Positions 44,251 through 55,094 of a stretch of 64,000 nt of DNA are shown here, one piece after another (position 1 is the stretch's first letter; every line of letters begins with the position of its first letter). Source of the stretch: Nemania diffusa (Eukaryota > Ascomycota > Sordariomycetes > Xylariales > Xylariaceae); NCBI GenBank assembly GCA_038501195.1, contig JBBPUQ010000001.1:5642001-5706000 (forward strand), read 5' to 3'. A program made the translations under genes and the position numbers. The notes beneath the pieces were generated by a model. The model was not told the origin of the DNA. It searched no databases and saw nothing but the letters and a program-made list of their open reading frames with translations.

Positions 44251-46303
44251 TGAAGTGAAGAATGCCACTTTCTTGTCGTGTTTTGTTTAGTACCGGCGCC
44301 TTGGGACTTGATTAGCATTAGCGAACATTTGGATATGTAGCGATTCATGAGATGAAAGGCCGGTCGCTTCTCGAAGACCGCGAAGCGCTGAATATTGGGT
44401 ATTGACGGAGACTGGACATGTTCTTGTGTCCCTGTTGTCTGGGTTGATGAATGGGTTTATAAGACGATGGGAGATGAAGTGTAGCAACACTACACCCGCG
44501 GCGAAATATCATGATAGGTTTATGAATGAGAACAATCTTTCTTGCATCATTAAAGTTACCAGCTTCTAAGAATTCGAAGAGGTGTCGTTGAAAGGAGAAA
44601 TATTAGTCGTTGAGCCTCATGTTGAGATATTGTGCCATTGACGTGACCTCTGAATGTAGCTTAGCCTAGATTGCGCCATAGCGACTTGCCGCCAAATTTG
44701 CGTGCTTGGTGTGTCGGCTGCGATTGCGTGATGGCTGAGTTGCCGCCTATTACGGGTCGTTTAGAGGCCAAAGGGAGGGCTAGCAGTGGTGGCGACGGCC
44801 ATGTGAAATCCCGATAGCCGTCCCGACAGCCGCTCTATTACTTGGGTGCCTAAGCCACCTATTCCATCTAGCTACTGTAGATAAATGTGCCCGTATCGGG
44901 AATTCGTAAGTACTAGACGTTAGAGAGGACTTTAGGTAATATTTTGAAGCGCCTGTAATAAATAATGGCGCTCATTGTTTCTGCCTATGCATATTTGTTT
45001 CTATTGGATATACAGAGTACCTCTGCATCGACGCTTTCAGGATCCCCAAGAGCTCAAAGATATGGACACGGAAGTATTAGTTCTAGGCTCAAGTCGACTT
45101 CAAATTTCTATTGCATCTAATATCCCAAAGAAAAATAGCATATAGCTTATTCCACGAGGTTTGAGCAAGCCCGATGATTCGATTTTTTTTTGGCTGGTCT
45201 ACAAGACGAATTTGCGACGTGTTAGAGCTAGGTAAGTGTGCCTAGGATTATGGTGGTGTTGTAGTGCGGTGGATCCCTGGGCATAGAGCCACCCAGTAAG
45301 TTACCAGGCAGGTAGACAGGTCGTAACTAGAAACTATACACTTCTTGCTAGTAACTTATCTCATTACATCCCACGATATATATTATCTAGGTTTGTTAGT
45401 GTTATAGACGGTACTTGATTTCGTAATTGCCTTTCAGATGGACTCTCAGTGTTTCACGTCCTCTATCTGAGTCTGCTAATTTAGACTCTAGGTACCTAGA
45501 CCTGTTTTTGGGACACGCTTACGTACGCCGCCCTGTCGAATCTTCTGTTATGTATATTATGTAATAGTGTTATAGCAACTACACAGCCTTTAAAGTTAGT
45601 CCTTCTGTCTTTAAAAAAATAAAGCTGTAATTTTTTTATATTTTTTATAAGAAACCTGCAGCAGCGTGTCCAGAAAACTGGTTTCCCTATTCGAGTAGTT
45701 AGTACGCACGCTCTTTATGGTATATATTTTGCTTCTTTGACTCCGATACAACTGAGGACCACGATAGTCAAAATGTCTTCCGTTGGTAGTCCGCATTGAT
45801 TCAATCTCTTCAAATACGTCGCAGAAGGCGTTACGTAGCCTCAGCACTATCAAGGTAACCCCAGCTTTAGAATTCCGAAAATAGAACACTGGCCTTATTG
45901 CCTAACCTGGACAGGCAAGACGTCATATGACATAGAAGATATATCACGTGATAGTATGATATATCACTTTTGGGAAAGAGTGCTAGACTAGGTACCTGGT
46001 AGCTGGGGGAGATCAAACGCGCTGGGAAGCCCTACCTAGTCTAAAACGTGATTGCCTTTTTCTTCAACGGAATAGGTAACATTGCCTTCAGCTGAGATTC
46101 ATTTTACTGCTTGTGATTTAATTACTTCCCACGCGATTGACTAGGTACCCATATACACACTCATTCGGATATCCAAACACTGCCGTCCTCCTTTCTTCGC
46201 TCCTTTTACCTACATTCCTCAACTAACTCAATCCCCCATTCTCAACCCGATTAAAAGTATTCTAGCTGTCTGATCCCTGTCCTCGCATCCACCCCCCTTG
46301 CAA
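44251..46303. other. Long intergenic region with AT-rich parts
   Basis: About 2 kb. A 92-codon minus frame at 45611-45889 sits in AT-rich sequence with no recognised features. A 12-bp palindrome with a CACGTG core is listed separately. The helicase promoter is at the right end. Confidence 0.5.
45942..45953. promoter_or_regulatory. 12-bp palindrome with E-box core
   Basis: TATCACGTGATA is a perfect palindrome centred on CACGTG, the core site of bHLH factors such as Cbf1 and Pho4 types. It lies about 350 nt upstream of the helicase start. GATATATCAC occurs twice around it. Function is inferred. Confidence 0.35.
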
Positions 46304-49300
46304 ATGCCCCGTCGAAAAAGGGCAGCTTCTTCTAGCTTGGCTGGGAAACAGCCAGGCGGTAAAGTAGCCCGACGCGGTGGGGATGATTCTACGCTCGCTC
46401 CAAGTCAATCTCCAGTTGTTCACAAGTCTCTCTCATCCTCTATACTATCACATCGTGCTCCGCCATCGTCGCTAGAATCTCCAAATCAAGCGGACCACGG
46501 CACCTCGTTTGAAGACCCAATTGACCTCAATGATGACGCCGACACGCCCGAGGGTCCACCCCTTGAGTTCTACGGAACCATGGACAACAAAATTGTTGGA
46601 GTCCGATACTACAACGGGATAGTGACCCCAGGAGAGTCAATCTTGTGCTGCCGAGATCCCCACAATCCCTATGATAGTAATGCCATCCGCGTAGACAACA
46701 TCATGGGAAGCCAGATTGGTCACTTGCCTCGCAATCTTGCTGAGAAGCTGACCCCCTACATAGACCGGGGTGACATCTTTGTAGATGGAGTTCTCAATGG
46801 CCACAAAGGCCCCTTTGACTGTCCCATTCGTTTGTACTTCTACGGTACCAGCGCTCCTTCAGCTCGCTTGGAGCTTGAAGCTAAGTTGAAAGCTGACAAA
46901 CTAGTGAAGGCTACTGAGTTGAAGAACACTAGGAAGGAGGCTGAAGCCCGAAGGGCTGTTGTTCGGGAGCCTGAAAGTGATACGCCCGCTCTAGGTTTGG
47001 GTACCTCAGACCATAGTCAACCCCGTCAAGAAGTGCTATTAGAAGAAGACAGCGAAGCTGTAGATTTTCGAGCAGATCCTAGCGCACTAGATGTGCTTAA
47101 CATGGACGAAGCAACGCTGTCGGCAATGCCTCAGGCTGCACAGCCCGATAATATCAAATCGCAACTTCTAGTTCACCAACTTCAGGTATGGCATATTCGC
47201 CTTGTAATTAACTTGTTCTAATACTTCTCAGGGACTCGCCTGGATGGAAACCAAAGAAAAGCCTCAACTTCCGGCGCCAGGATCGAATAGTGTAGTGCAG
47301 CTGTGGAAGCGAAGTGCCGGAGGAAACTTTCAGAACCTCGCTTCTGGTCACGTCACAAACCAACGCCCTCGGCTTTTATCTGGTGGTATCCTTACTGATG
47401 AGATGGGTCTGGGCAAGACTCTTCAAATCATTAGCTTAATTATGAGTGGCGGGTTTGACAACGGTCCAACTCTGATTGTTGCCCCACTCGGTGTCTTGAG
47501 TAACTGGGAACAACAGTTTGCGGAACACGTCAAAGTAGGCCGGGTACCTCGTATCTTCAGATATCACGGCTCATCCAAGTATCACCAACTCAAGAAGGCT
47601 GACATACTTCAATATGATGTCGTTATCACAAGTTATGGAGTGCTTGCCAGCCAGTTCAAGTCAGCAAACTGGACCGCACTCTTTGGGGTAAATTGGCGTC
47701 GGGTGGTGCTTGATGAAGGCCATGTTATCAGGAACCCCAATACAAAGAATGCTCAGGCAGCATGTAAGCTACAGGCGACGTCTCGATGGATACTAAGTGG
47801 AACCCCCTTGTGAGTTAAGAGTACGAACATCTTTTGCTCTGCTAGTGATGCTAACCACTACTAGTGTCAACAACGCAATAGACTTCTGGTCCGCGCTCCT
47901 TTTTCTTAAAATATCTGGAGGGATCCAAGAAAAGAGCATCTTCAACACTAAGATCGTCCGACCCCTCGAAGGGATTGTTAAGGATAAGAATAGTAAAGCG
48001 AGGCTCAAAATCCGTGGAGAGGCTCAAGCTCTATTCCAGGCTCTAGTCCAAGATTTGTGTCTACGTCGCAAGAAAGACATGGAATTTATCAACCTGCAAA
48101 TGCCGGAGAAAACTGAATTTGTGCATCGAGTTCGTTTCACTAAGCTAGAGCAGCTTAAATATGAAAAAATGCTGTGAGTGCAAAGTCTTTCTTTTATGCT
48201 CGTTTCGCTAACGATTGAAAAGGGCGGAAGCTCGCGATATTCTACAGCAATTCGTTTCGAGGTCTTATGGTGACGGTAACAAGAAGCGTAAGCGTGAGAA
48301 TGATAGCGGCAATGAACAAAACGTGAAATTTGCAAATGTGTTAGAGACACTTCTCCGCTTGAGGCAAATGTGCATCCACCGTATGCCCTATCTTGTTGAC
48401 CTGACTAACACTATTTGCAGATGTGACCACTGGTCTTTAACTGGATCGCGTGTCAAGAATATTTTGCAAAAACTTGACAAGGAAGAGATTGTGGCACTAA
48501 CGCCGGAAAATGCTCAAATCTTGCAAGATGCTCTTGCTGAAGCCATACGCATCAGCGAGGACTGTCCAATTTGCTATGACCCTATTCAGACTCATGATCC
48601 AGTCATCACTGCCTGCAAGCACCGTTTTGGAAGAAATTGCATCGTGGATGCGCTCAAGAGACAGAAGCGATGCCCAATGTGCCGCCATGAATTGACAGTA
48701 GACCATTTGCTTGAGCCTCGACCCGTTGAGCTGGAAAACCTTATAGGCGCAGAAGTAGACCCTGATCGACGAAGCTCTAAGACAGACCAACTGGAGGCAC
48801 TCGTGGAAAAGCACCTACAAGATCCGAAGTCGAAAGTGGTCATCTTCTCTCAATGGACCTCATTCCTCGACATCATTGAAGCTCTTCTTGCCGAAAAGAA
48901 TGTCAAGTGCGCGAGGCTTGAAGGAAAGATGAATATAAAGAAAAGAGACGAAGCTGTAGAAAAGCTGAATCGTGATCCAGAGACCCGGGTTATGCTCGCT
49001 AGTTTGCACGCGGCTGGTGTTGGTGTCAATCTAACAGCAGCTGACACTGTCATCCTCACCGATTGCTGTAAGTTGTGTCTAGAAGACCCAGTTTGAGTAC
49101 GCTAACACAATCTCAGGGTGGGCACCAGCCATTGAGGACCAAGCGGTCGATCGTGTACACCGAATTGGCCAGAAAAGACCAGTTACGGTCTACAAACTTC
49201 TCGTAGAAGGATCTGTCGAATACCGAGTGCTTGACATCCAATCAGAGAAACGTAAGCTAGTCGCCCTAGCATTTCAAGACGAGGATTACATCCGGAAGGA

Positions 49301-49361
49301 AGAAGGGGCAGTAGCAGACATTCGACATCTTCTTTACGGTTCAGACAATCCTGGCACTTGA
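46304..49361 (+). CDS. HIRAN-SNF2-RING helicase (HLTF/Rad5 type)
   Basis: DNA translocase and ubiquitin ligase family that remodels stalled replication forks and modifies PCNA. Exons 46304-47185, 47232-47809, 47865-48173, 48223-49067 and 49117-49361 sum to 952 aa. After a disordered, basic N-terminus comes a HIRAN domain (about 94-185, VGVRYYNGIVTPGE, NPYDSNAIRV), which binds 3' DNA ends in HLTF. Walker A is DEMGLGKT (about 348) and the DEAH box is read as DEGH (about 455). An inserted C3HC4 RING (CPIC...CKHRF...CPMC, about 703-744) splits the helicase lobes. The C-terminal lobe has VIFSQWTSFLD and VDRVHRIGQKRPV. The order fits HLTF/Rad5; the Rad5 orthologue itself is not proven. Confidence 0.93.
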
Positions 49362-50996
49362 GACTGACTATTCTGGATCGCTGTGTGACTCGATGGGTAC
49401 GTGTGTACTGTATGGTTAAAATGGGATGAATGATTTGTTTTGAGGAATGCGTGATAATACCTAGAATGTGCCTGCAGAGGGCTTAGTAACTGGCGCACTA
49501 GTAAGGACTTAGATTTGGTCACAGTTTGTAAAGAGGCCTAGATAGATCATGTAGTAGCTTGCTTGGATGAGCTAAAGGGGTTGCAATTCTCTTCACAGGC
49601 TTTAACACACTACTAAGCCTAACCTCGATCTCAACATGTGTATCCCTCATATAACCGTGAGACTCTGTCACCGCTACTGTTCGTATTTAGATGAAGATAG
49701 AACTATTAATACGTGGCGGTCAAGTGGTATGGAATCAACGGCCCAGGGGGGGGGTTAGATACCACTCTACACTCGCTTAAATATACTCTTCGACAAAACA
49801 ACTCACACCTTGTAATCGGGTGATTAATGGATTGAACTAGAATGTTATGAGTTGCAAGTCTATTTATTTACAAATCTATCTCCTATATCGAAGAACCCAA
49901 TTTCATATCTAACTAATATAATATAGTGCAGACCTTGATCAACTATCTTCGATTACACACTCAAACTGCTTTTTATTTCATGTTTATATTCCATTTGCTG
50001 CCTAATCTTCAGTTTCTCACAATTTTGGAGACTAATTAAAACATCCACATCAATATGCATCTGGTCATGCTCCCTTAACGATATAAATCAGACGATTACT
50101 ACTCATTAGATTCGGTTCCGAGAAAATTTGACGAGGTGGAAGGTTCTGATACTTGCTCGCTTAGCTGGAAACAATCCTTGACTGCGTACCCTTACTAATG
50201 AGAACGAAGCTATTGTGTGATATTGTAGTACCTAGATAGAGGGTTGCAGGAGCTGGTTGCATCCTACGTGGTGACTCACATACTCGTATTCAGACTCGAA
50301 CACTATAATCATGTCTCGGGCATCGACGCGTCGTATAGATAGAACGCCGTCGTAAACAGTGAGCAGCGGTGTAGTATTATCGTGACACATGACCTCGCAT
50401 GTCGATACTGAATCCATGGAACTACGGCTCGCGGAATCAAGTTCCAAGTGCATGCGAGCCATGCTCTGATATCTGACCCTGCTTTTCTGTAGGCATCATC
50501 GCCCTATTAAGCCGGAAACCGGGCAAATCGGCTGACCGTCGCGCAGTGAGACGAGACGAAGCAGGGGAATAAAAAATGAGGTCGTGCAAAGTTTCGTCGT
50601 GGCGCTCTGTCATGCCCATTCCTTTCTTCTATGAGAGGGCAGGGGTTGTTCGGTTTTAACTGGCACGGTCAGATCCAGACTAGGCAGACCCAGGCGCGAA
50701 ATGGGGAACCGACCAGGCAGCCGGTAGGCAGCCGAGGACAGCAGTGGAGATAATACGAGTATCGCAACAATCGATATAACCTCAATCAAACAGGTTGCCG
50801 AGACAATAGGGGAGGTTCGATTTGTATAAAGATGGCGCGTCGTCCGCGTTGTTCGAGATGAGAAGAGATCACCACCCACCGCACACACGCGACTTGCCTA
50901 CCTCGCTATCGCCACATTCGCTCTTTCGCCTCAACAACGGACTCAATTTGAATAATTTCAATCTTTTCGCAGTATTCAATTACTCCTTATATCAAA
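49362..50996. other. Long intergenic region
   Basis: About 1.6 kb: helicase 3' flank on the left, LysM promoter on the right. A homopolymer of nine G at about 49746 is notable. No supported gene. Confidence 0.5.
50825..50831 (+). promoter_or_regulatory. TATA box of the LysM gene
   Basis: TATAAAG about 170 nt upstream of the LysM start codon. Confidence 0.45.
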
Positions 50997-51756
50997 ATGT
51001 TCGCTCAAGCTCTCCTCTCCGTCGTGGCCTTTGTCGCCCAGGGCTTCGCTGTTCCGACTCCTAGCCAGGAATTGGTCGCCCGTCAGGGTTACAGCGCGAA
51101 CTGTAAGAGAAAGAGTCTAGCCTAATTGATAGCTTAATCAAGACGTCGTAAATGGCGGTTGTTAACCATTGTTGCTAAGGCACGGCGACGTACACTGTTC
51201 GGATGGGCGACACTTGCGATAAAATCCGAGACGACTTTGGCGACGTGTTCAGTCTGGCCGATTTGTGAGTGATCTCTTAACATAGCAACTAATAGGGATG
51301 CGCGATCATGTTAATACTAACATATGAGTAGCTACTCGTGGAACCCGGAAGTCGACGTTCGTCTCCCTTCAGACTCCTAATTCCTTCTAACATTCCACCG
51401 CGTAACAGTGGGGGAAGCAGGAATGATTCAACCCAGATTCCATTGTACATGATATACTAACTGGGCTTCCTTTACAGTCGCTCTGCAGCGACCTGGCTAT
51501 CGGAGAGGTCGTCTGCGTGGGCGTCGGCAACTCGACCGGGGCGCCCCCGGCGTGCCCGGTGCCCGTCATGGCCGGGCTGATCAGCAACTGCGACGACTGC
51601 TACAAGGTCGTCAGCGGCGACTCGTGCTCTGCCATTTTCGACACTAACAACATCACTAGCGCCGAGTTCCACGCTTGGAACCCGGCTATCAACGCCGATT
51701 GCACGAATCTTGAGATTGGCTACAACTACTGCGTCGGTGTCTCTGAGACTGTCTGA
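50997..51756 (+). CDS. Secreted two-LysM protein (effector-like)
   Basis: LysM proteins bind chitin; secreted fungal ones can mask chitin from host receptors or protect hyphae. Exons 50997-51102, 51180-51264, 51332-51356 and 51478-51756 give 164 aa. A signal peptide (about 1-18) precedes a short propeptide-like stretch ending ARQ. LysM1 runs from TATYTV through GDTCDKI to CVGVGN, with WNPEVD encoded by a 25-nt exon. LysM2 runs from DDCYKVVSGDSC to the C-terminal YNYCVGV. Both have the usual Asp/Asn-rich turns and paired cysteines. Nothing follows the second LysM, as in small effectors. The third intron is the longest and has a clear ACTAAC branch site. Confidence 0.9.
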
Positions 51757-52081
51757 TCGAAACCGAGCTTTTGCTGTCGAAGAGTTGGTTGTGTAGTGGG
51801 GGGTGGGGGAGGAAAAGGGGGAGACGTATTGAGAGATTTTGGATGGGGGGTTGATGTTGGTGGTGGATGTTTGGATTTGTCGAAAAAATATTAGCTTGAG
51901 GCTCTTTTTACCCTCTGCACTTACATTCTTTTACTTTCGCTTCTTATCCTGTACTCAGGTCCTTTACTATTACAGAGAATTATACTCTAATCTCTTTGAT
52001 TAACAAACTCTCTCGGTGTCTCTAAGAGTGCCGTCACGGGGTTACTAACTAACAGGTGCAATCATTTCATTAGTCTTTTTC
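51757..52081. other. 3'-3' intergenic region
   Basis: G-rich 3' flank of the LysM gene followed by the end of the minus-strand STAND-like gene. Nothing else seen. Confidence 0.5.
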
Positions 52082-54492
52082 TTACGACTGCCCACCCCAA
52101 AACTGCTCTTGAAATCTCGTCAAGTTGGCAGTATCCTGCAGGATTGGTAGTTGCGCCATGTGTAATAAACTCCCTTGTTCCTGATCAAACACTCGCCGGA
52201 CCTCGACAGTTGGCTGCGGACTCATAAGTAACAACTTGAGCTTCGCTCCCCACGAATCATTAGCAGTCTCATGCACTAAATCAAGCAACATCATGATAAC
52301 GTCATCCATACCATGCACATATTCCTCGCTCTCATACTCGTTAATCCCATCAATGAGACAGAATACAGTCTTCTCCGGCGGGAGCCGCCGAACTAGGTAC
52401 ACAAACAACTTACACAGCTCCTTGATATTCCCCCTTTCTACTTCTTGCATCACCACTCTGGGATCGGACTCGATGCTCGCCACTGGGAAATGCCTTAGCA
52501 GCTGCGCAATAAGCGACCGTATCATAGCCCCGCCACCATGGTGTTCATCGTGCGCAAGGTGACACCCGCAGAAGAAAACCAGACTGATGACCTTCCCCTC
52601 CGCCACCGTTAGCCGCATCGCCTTGACCATAGTGGCGCACAGCACCGAAAACGGTGTTATGGGCCTGTTGGCCGCGGCTGTGTTGTCGAAGTCGCCGTGT
52701 ACGAGTAATTTGGTGGAGTTGGGGTTGCTAATCCAGGAGCGGAAGTCCGGTGTCGCGATGACCTGCTCGGCGCGGCCGCGGTCTTCGAGGATGGCCTCGC
52801 CGGCATTTTGTAGGACACGTTGAAGGTCGAGCTCGTCGAGGTGGGGGATGTGGAGGTGTGACCAAAGTTCGCTCGTTGTCCAGACCGGGGGGGCAGGGGA
52901 GGCCGTGAGGAGGCCTGCTGGGGTCGTTGGACGGGATGGGATAGGGAGGCCAGGGGGCCAGTTTTCTATTGAATCATAATGAGCGCGACAGTAATATAGA
53001 CTGGGTCAGATGAAGGTGAGAATAACATACTCTCTCGGTCCTCGAAGAAGCGTAAGAGTTGGTTGAGCAGGTTGCCTATCCAGGCTCCTTCAGCCCTTCC
53101 AACTAGCTGTCCGTGAAGGATTGCTCCTAGAGTCTGGTGGGTTGTCCAATTGTCTTGTATTATCGTGGCATGTGACTTGCGGGTTTCATTGCCGTCTAGA
53201 TAAAATATAATCAGGATTTAGATCATTTGAAGTGTTTGGGAATATAAGTAGTGAAATAAGCTGTGTAAAGGCGTAAGTAGTGTGTATTACGTTAGGTACT
53301 TAGACGACGCCCTTAGTTATTTGCAGGCATTTTGTAGACTTCCACATTTATATGTGTATAGGGAGAGGAAACAAGAAAATCCAACATTTCGTAGTCTCGT
53401 AGTAGCATGTGGCTGGCTGGTTGCACCACGTCGATACATATATAGTAGGTTGTACGTACCGGATATGATACGATGCGTAAAAGACATGCGGGTTTGTATC
53501 TCCAATCTGTTAGAGCATTCGCCTATCTCCTTTAGGTAATACAATAATTTCTTCTGATATTCCTCGCCGGTTAGTATTATGCAACCAGCGCGTGTAGCTA
53601 CAATTATCGAGTTAGACTTCTTGGCAAGCTCCGATGCTATGCTAATGGACAGAGATTGCACTGACGTACCTTGAGGGCTAGTGTAAAACCTAACGGCTTC
53701 CTCGATTGCCTTAAATATAACAAGAACAAGCTCAACAGAGGCCATAAATATATTGGAGTCTCTGGGATAAGACTGAAAGTAAAAGTCTATGCTTGTGAAA
53801 ACTTCTGGTAAGTCATCGAACCCCGTGTTAACTGTCTCGCGAACCTCGGACGCTTGGCGGTATGCCTTCAACTTGAGTTAACTCTGAAAATTCAATACAT
53901 TTTAGCAAGCTTGATAACTCACATCTAGTAGTAGACCAATCACACTTATGACGGGCGACGCTATATCAATATCGGGAATCAACTTCGCCCCTTGCTGAAG
54001 GGGTACGGTAGCCTTGTCCGCGACGAAGCGTAACTTCCTCCTGAACTTGCCGACGTGCTGTTGGCCATTATAAAAGTCATAGTCCCTCCGCGCCATATCG
54101 AGCTTTGCCTGGACATCGGGCCATATCGAAAGGTGCCGTATGCCCCACTGTCGCTGGTATGGCCCGCTATATGGCAGTGGTTCTTGGTTCAACCGTTTGA
54201 TGGCCTCGGGGAATACGCTAGCCCAAAAGCCCATGTCATTGGTAGAGCTAGGAGTCGGCCGAGGGCTGGGGAGTGCTGGACTGGCGGGCAAAGGCGCTAG
54301 GATCGATGGATACATGACATTCGACGGGCTGCTGACGGGGATAAACTGACTCTGGGTAGGGCTGTATCGAAAGCCCGTTGTATCGAATGCAGGGTGGTAT
54401 TGAGACATTCTGTTTTCGATAAAGTCTATTGCCGGAGTGTGCAGTACGAATGTTGGCGCAGAGCTCCTCGGAGGCGGGGCTTGGTTTGACAT
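52082..54492 (-). CDS. STAND-like fungal protein with degenerate nucleotide-binding domain
   Basis: Four exons in gene order: 54492-53923, 53871-53460, 53195-53031, 52965-52082, summing to 676 aa. Exon 2 could also begin 6 nt later. After a Pro/Ser-rich leader (1-95) there is an all-helical region (about 95-330) like the fungal N-terminal domain of STAND proteins (DUF7708 type, from memory). A Pro-rich linker follows. The last 210 residues resemble a NACHT-like fold: LLVHGDFDNT (about 469-478) at the P-loop position, FFCGCH, and a Walker B-like VFCLIDGINEYE (about 580-593). The P-loop position lacks the GxxxxGK[ST] pattern. No WD, ankyrin or TPR repeats follow; it ends about 70 residues after Walker B. 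Role unknown; incompatibility or immunity is inference. Confidence 0.75.
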
Positions 54493-55094
54493 TTGAAGTT
54501 GTTGTTGATCCTCTAACTAGTGGATGGAAAGGAGGTCTCTACTTAATTTCAAACTAGATGATCAGAAGAAAAATTGTTAAGATCCTGAAGTAATGACGAG
54601 GGTCTGCGCTAGGTTCATATTGGTAGAGGTCTTCTAAGGTACTCACACTCCGATGTAGGATTGTCCCCCTCTTCTTATGGCCCCCAAACCCCTTTCCATA
54701 ATCACTTATCTAGCATGAATGGCCTATCATGGATGCAACTTAGGTAGGTGTTGTCGCGGGGAGCCAGCTTCTCCAATCGTCCGCCTGTCTGAGGAGACCG
54801 TTCAGCTCAATAATATATGGCGTTCAGCCACAAATTTCCTTCCCCTCACTTATTATCAACATCTCGATAAACACCATAGAGGGTGAGCCCAAAGCGATGT
54901 TTTCCCTTCATCACTCATCTAAACTCCCTACTCGTTTCTAAATAACCATTTGAATCATCAAGATCCAATACATGATTACACACTCCCCGATATAGACCAC
55001 TTTATTCAAGTCTGAGCTAGCCAACTCGCCCCAAACCTCGAATCCGACGCCCGACATAAGACCGCAGCCCCGACGACCAGAAGCAGTTTCAAAT
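54493..55094. promoter_or_regulatory. Divergent promoter region STAND-like/AAA ATPase
   Basis: About 600 nt between two start codons pointing away from each other. C/T-rich leader sequence precedes the AAA start. No specific element recognised. Confidence 0.35.

Noticed and set aside
45611..45889. 92-codon minus-strand frame
   Set aside because: Its end is a low-complexity Lys/Phe run in AT-rich sequence; possible element relic but nothing to support a gene.
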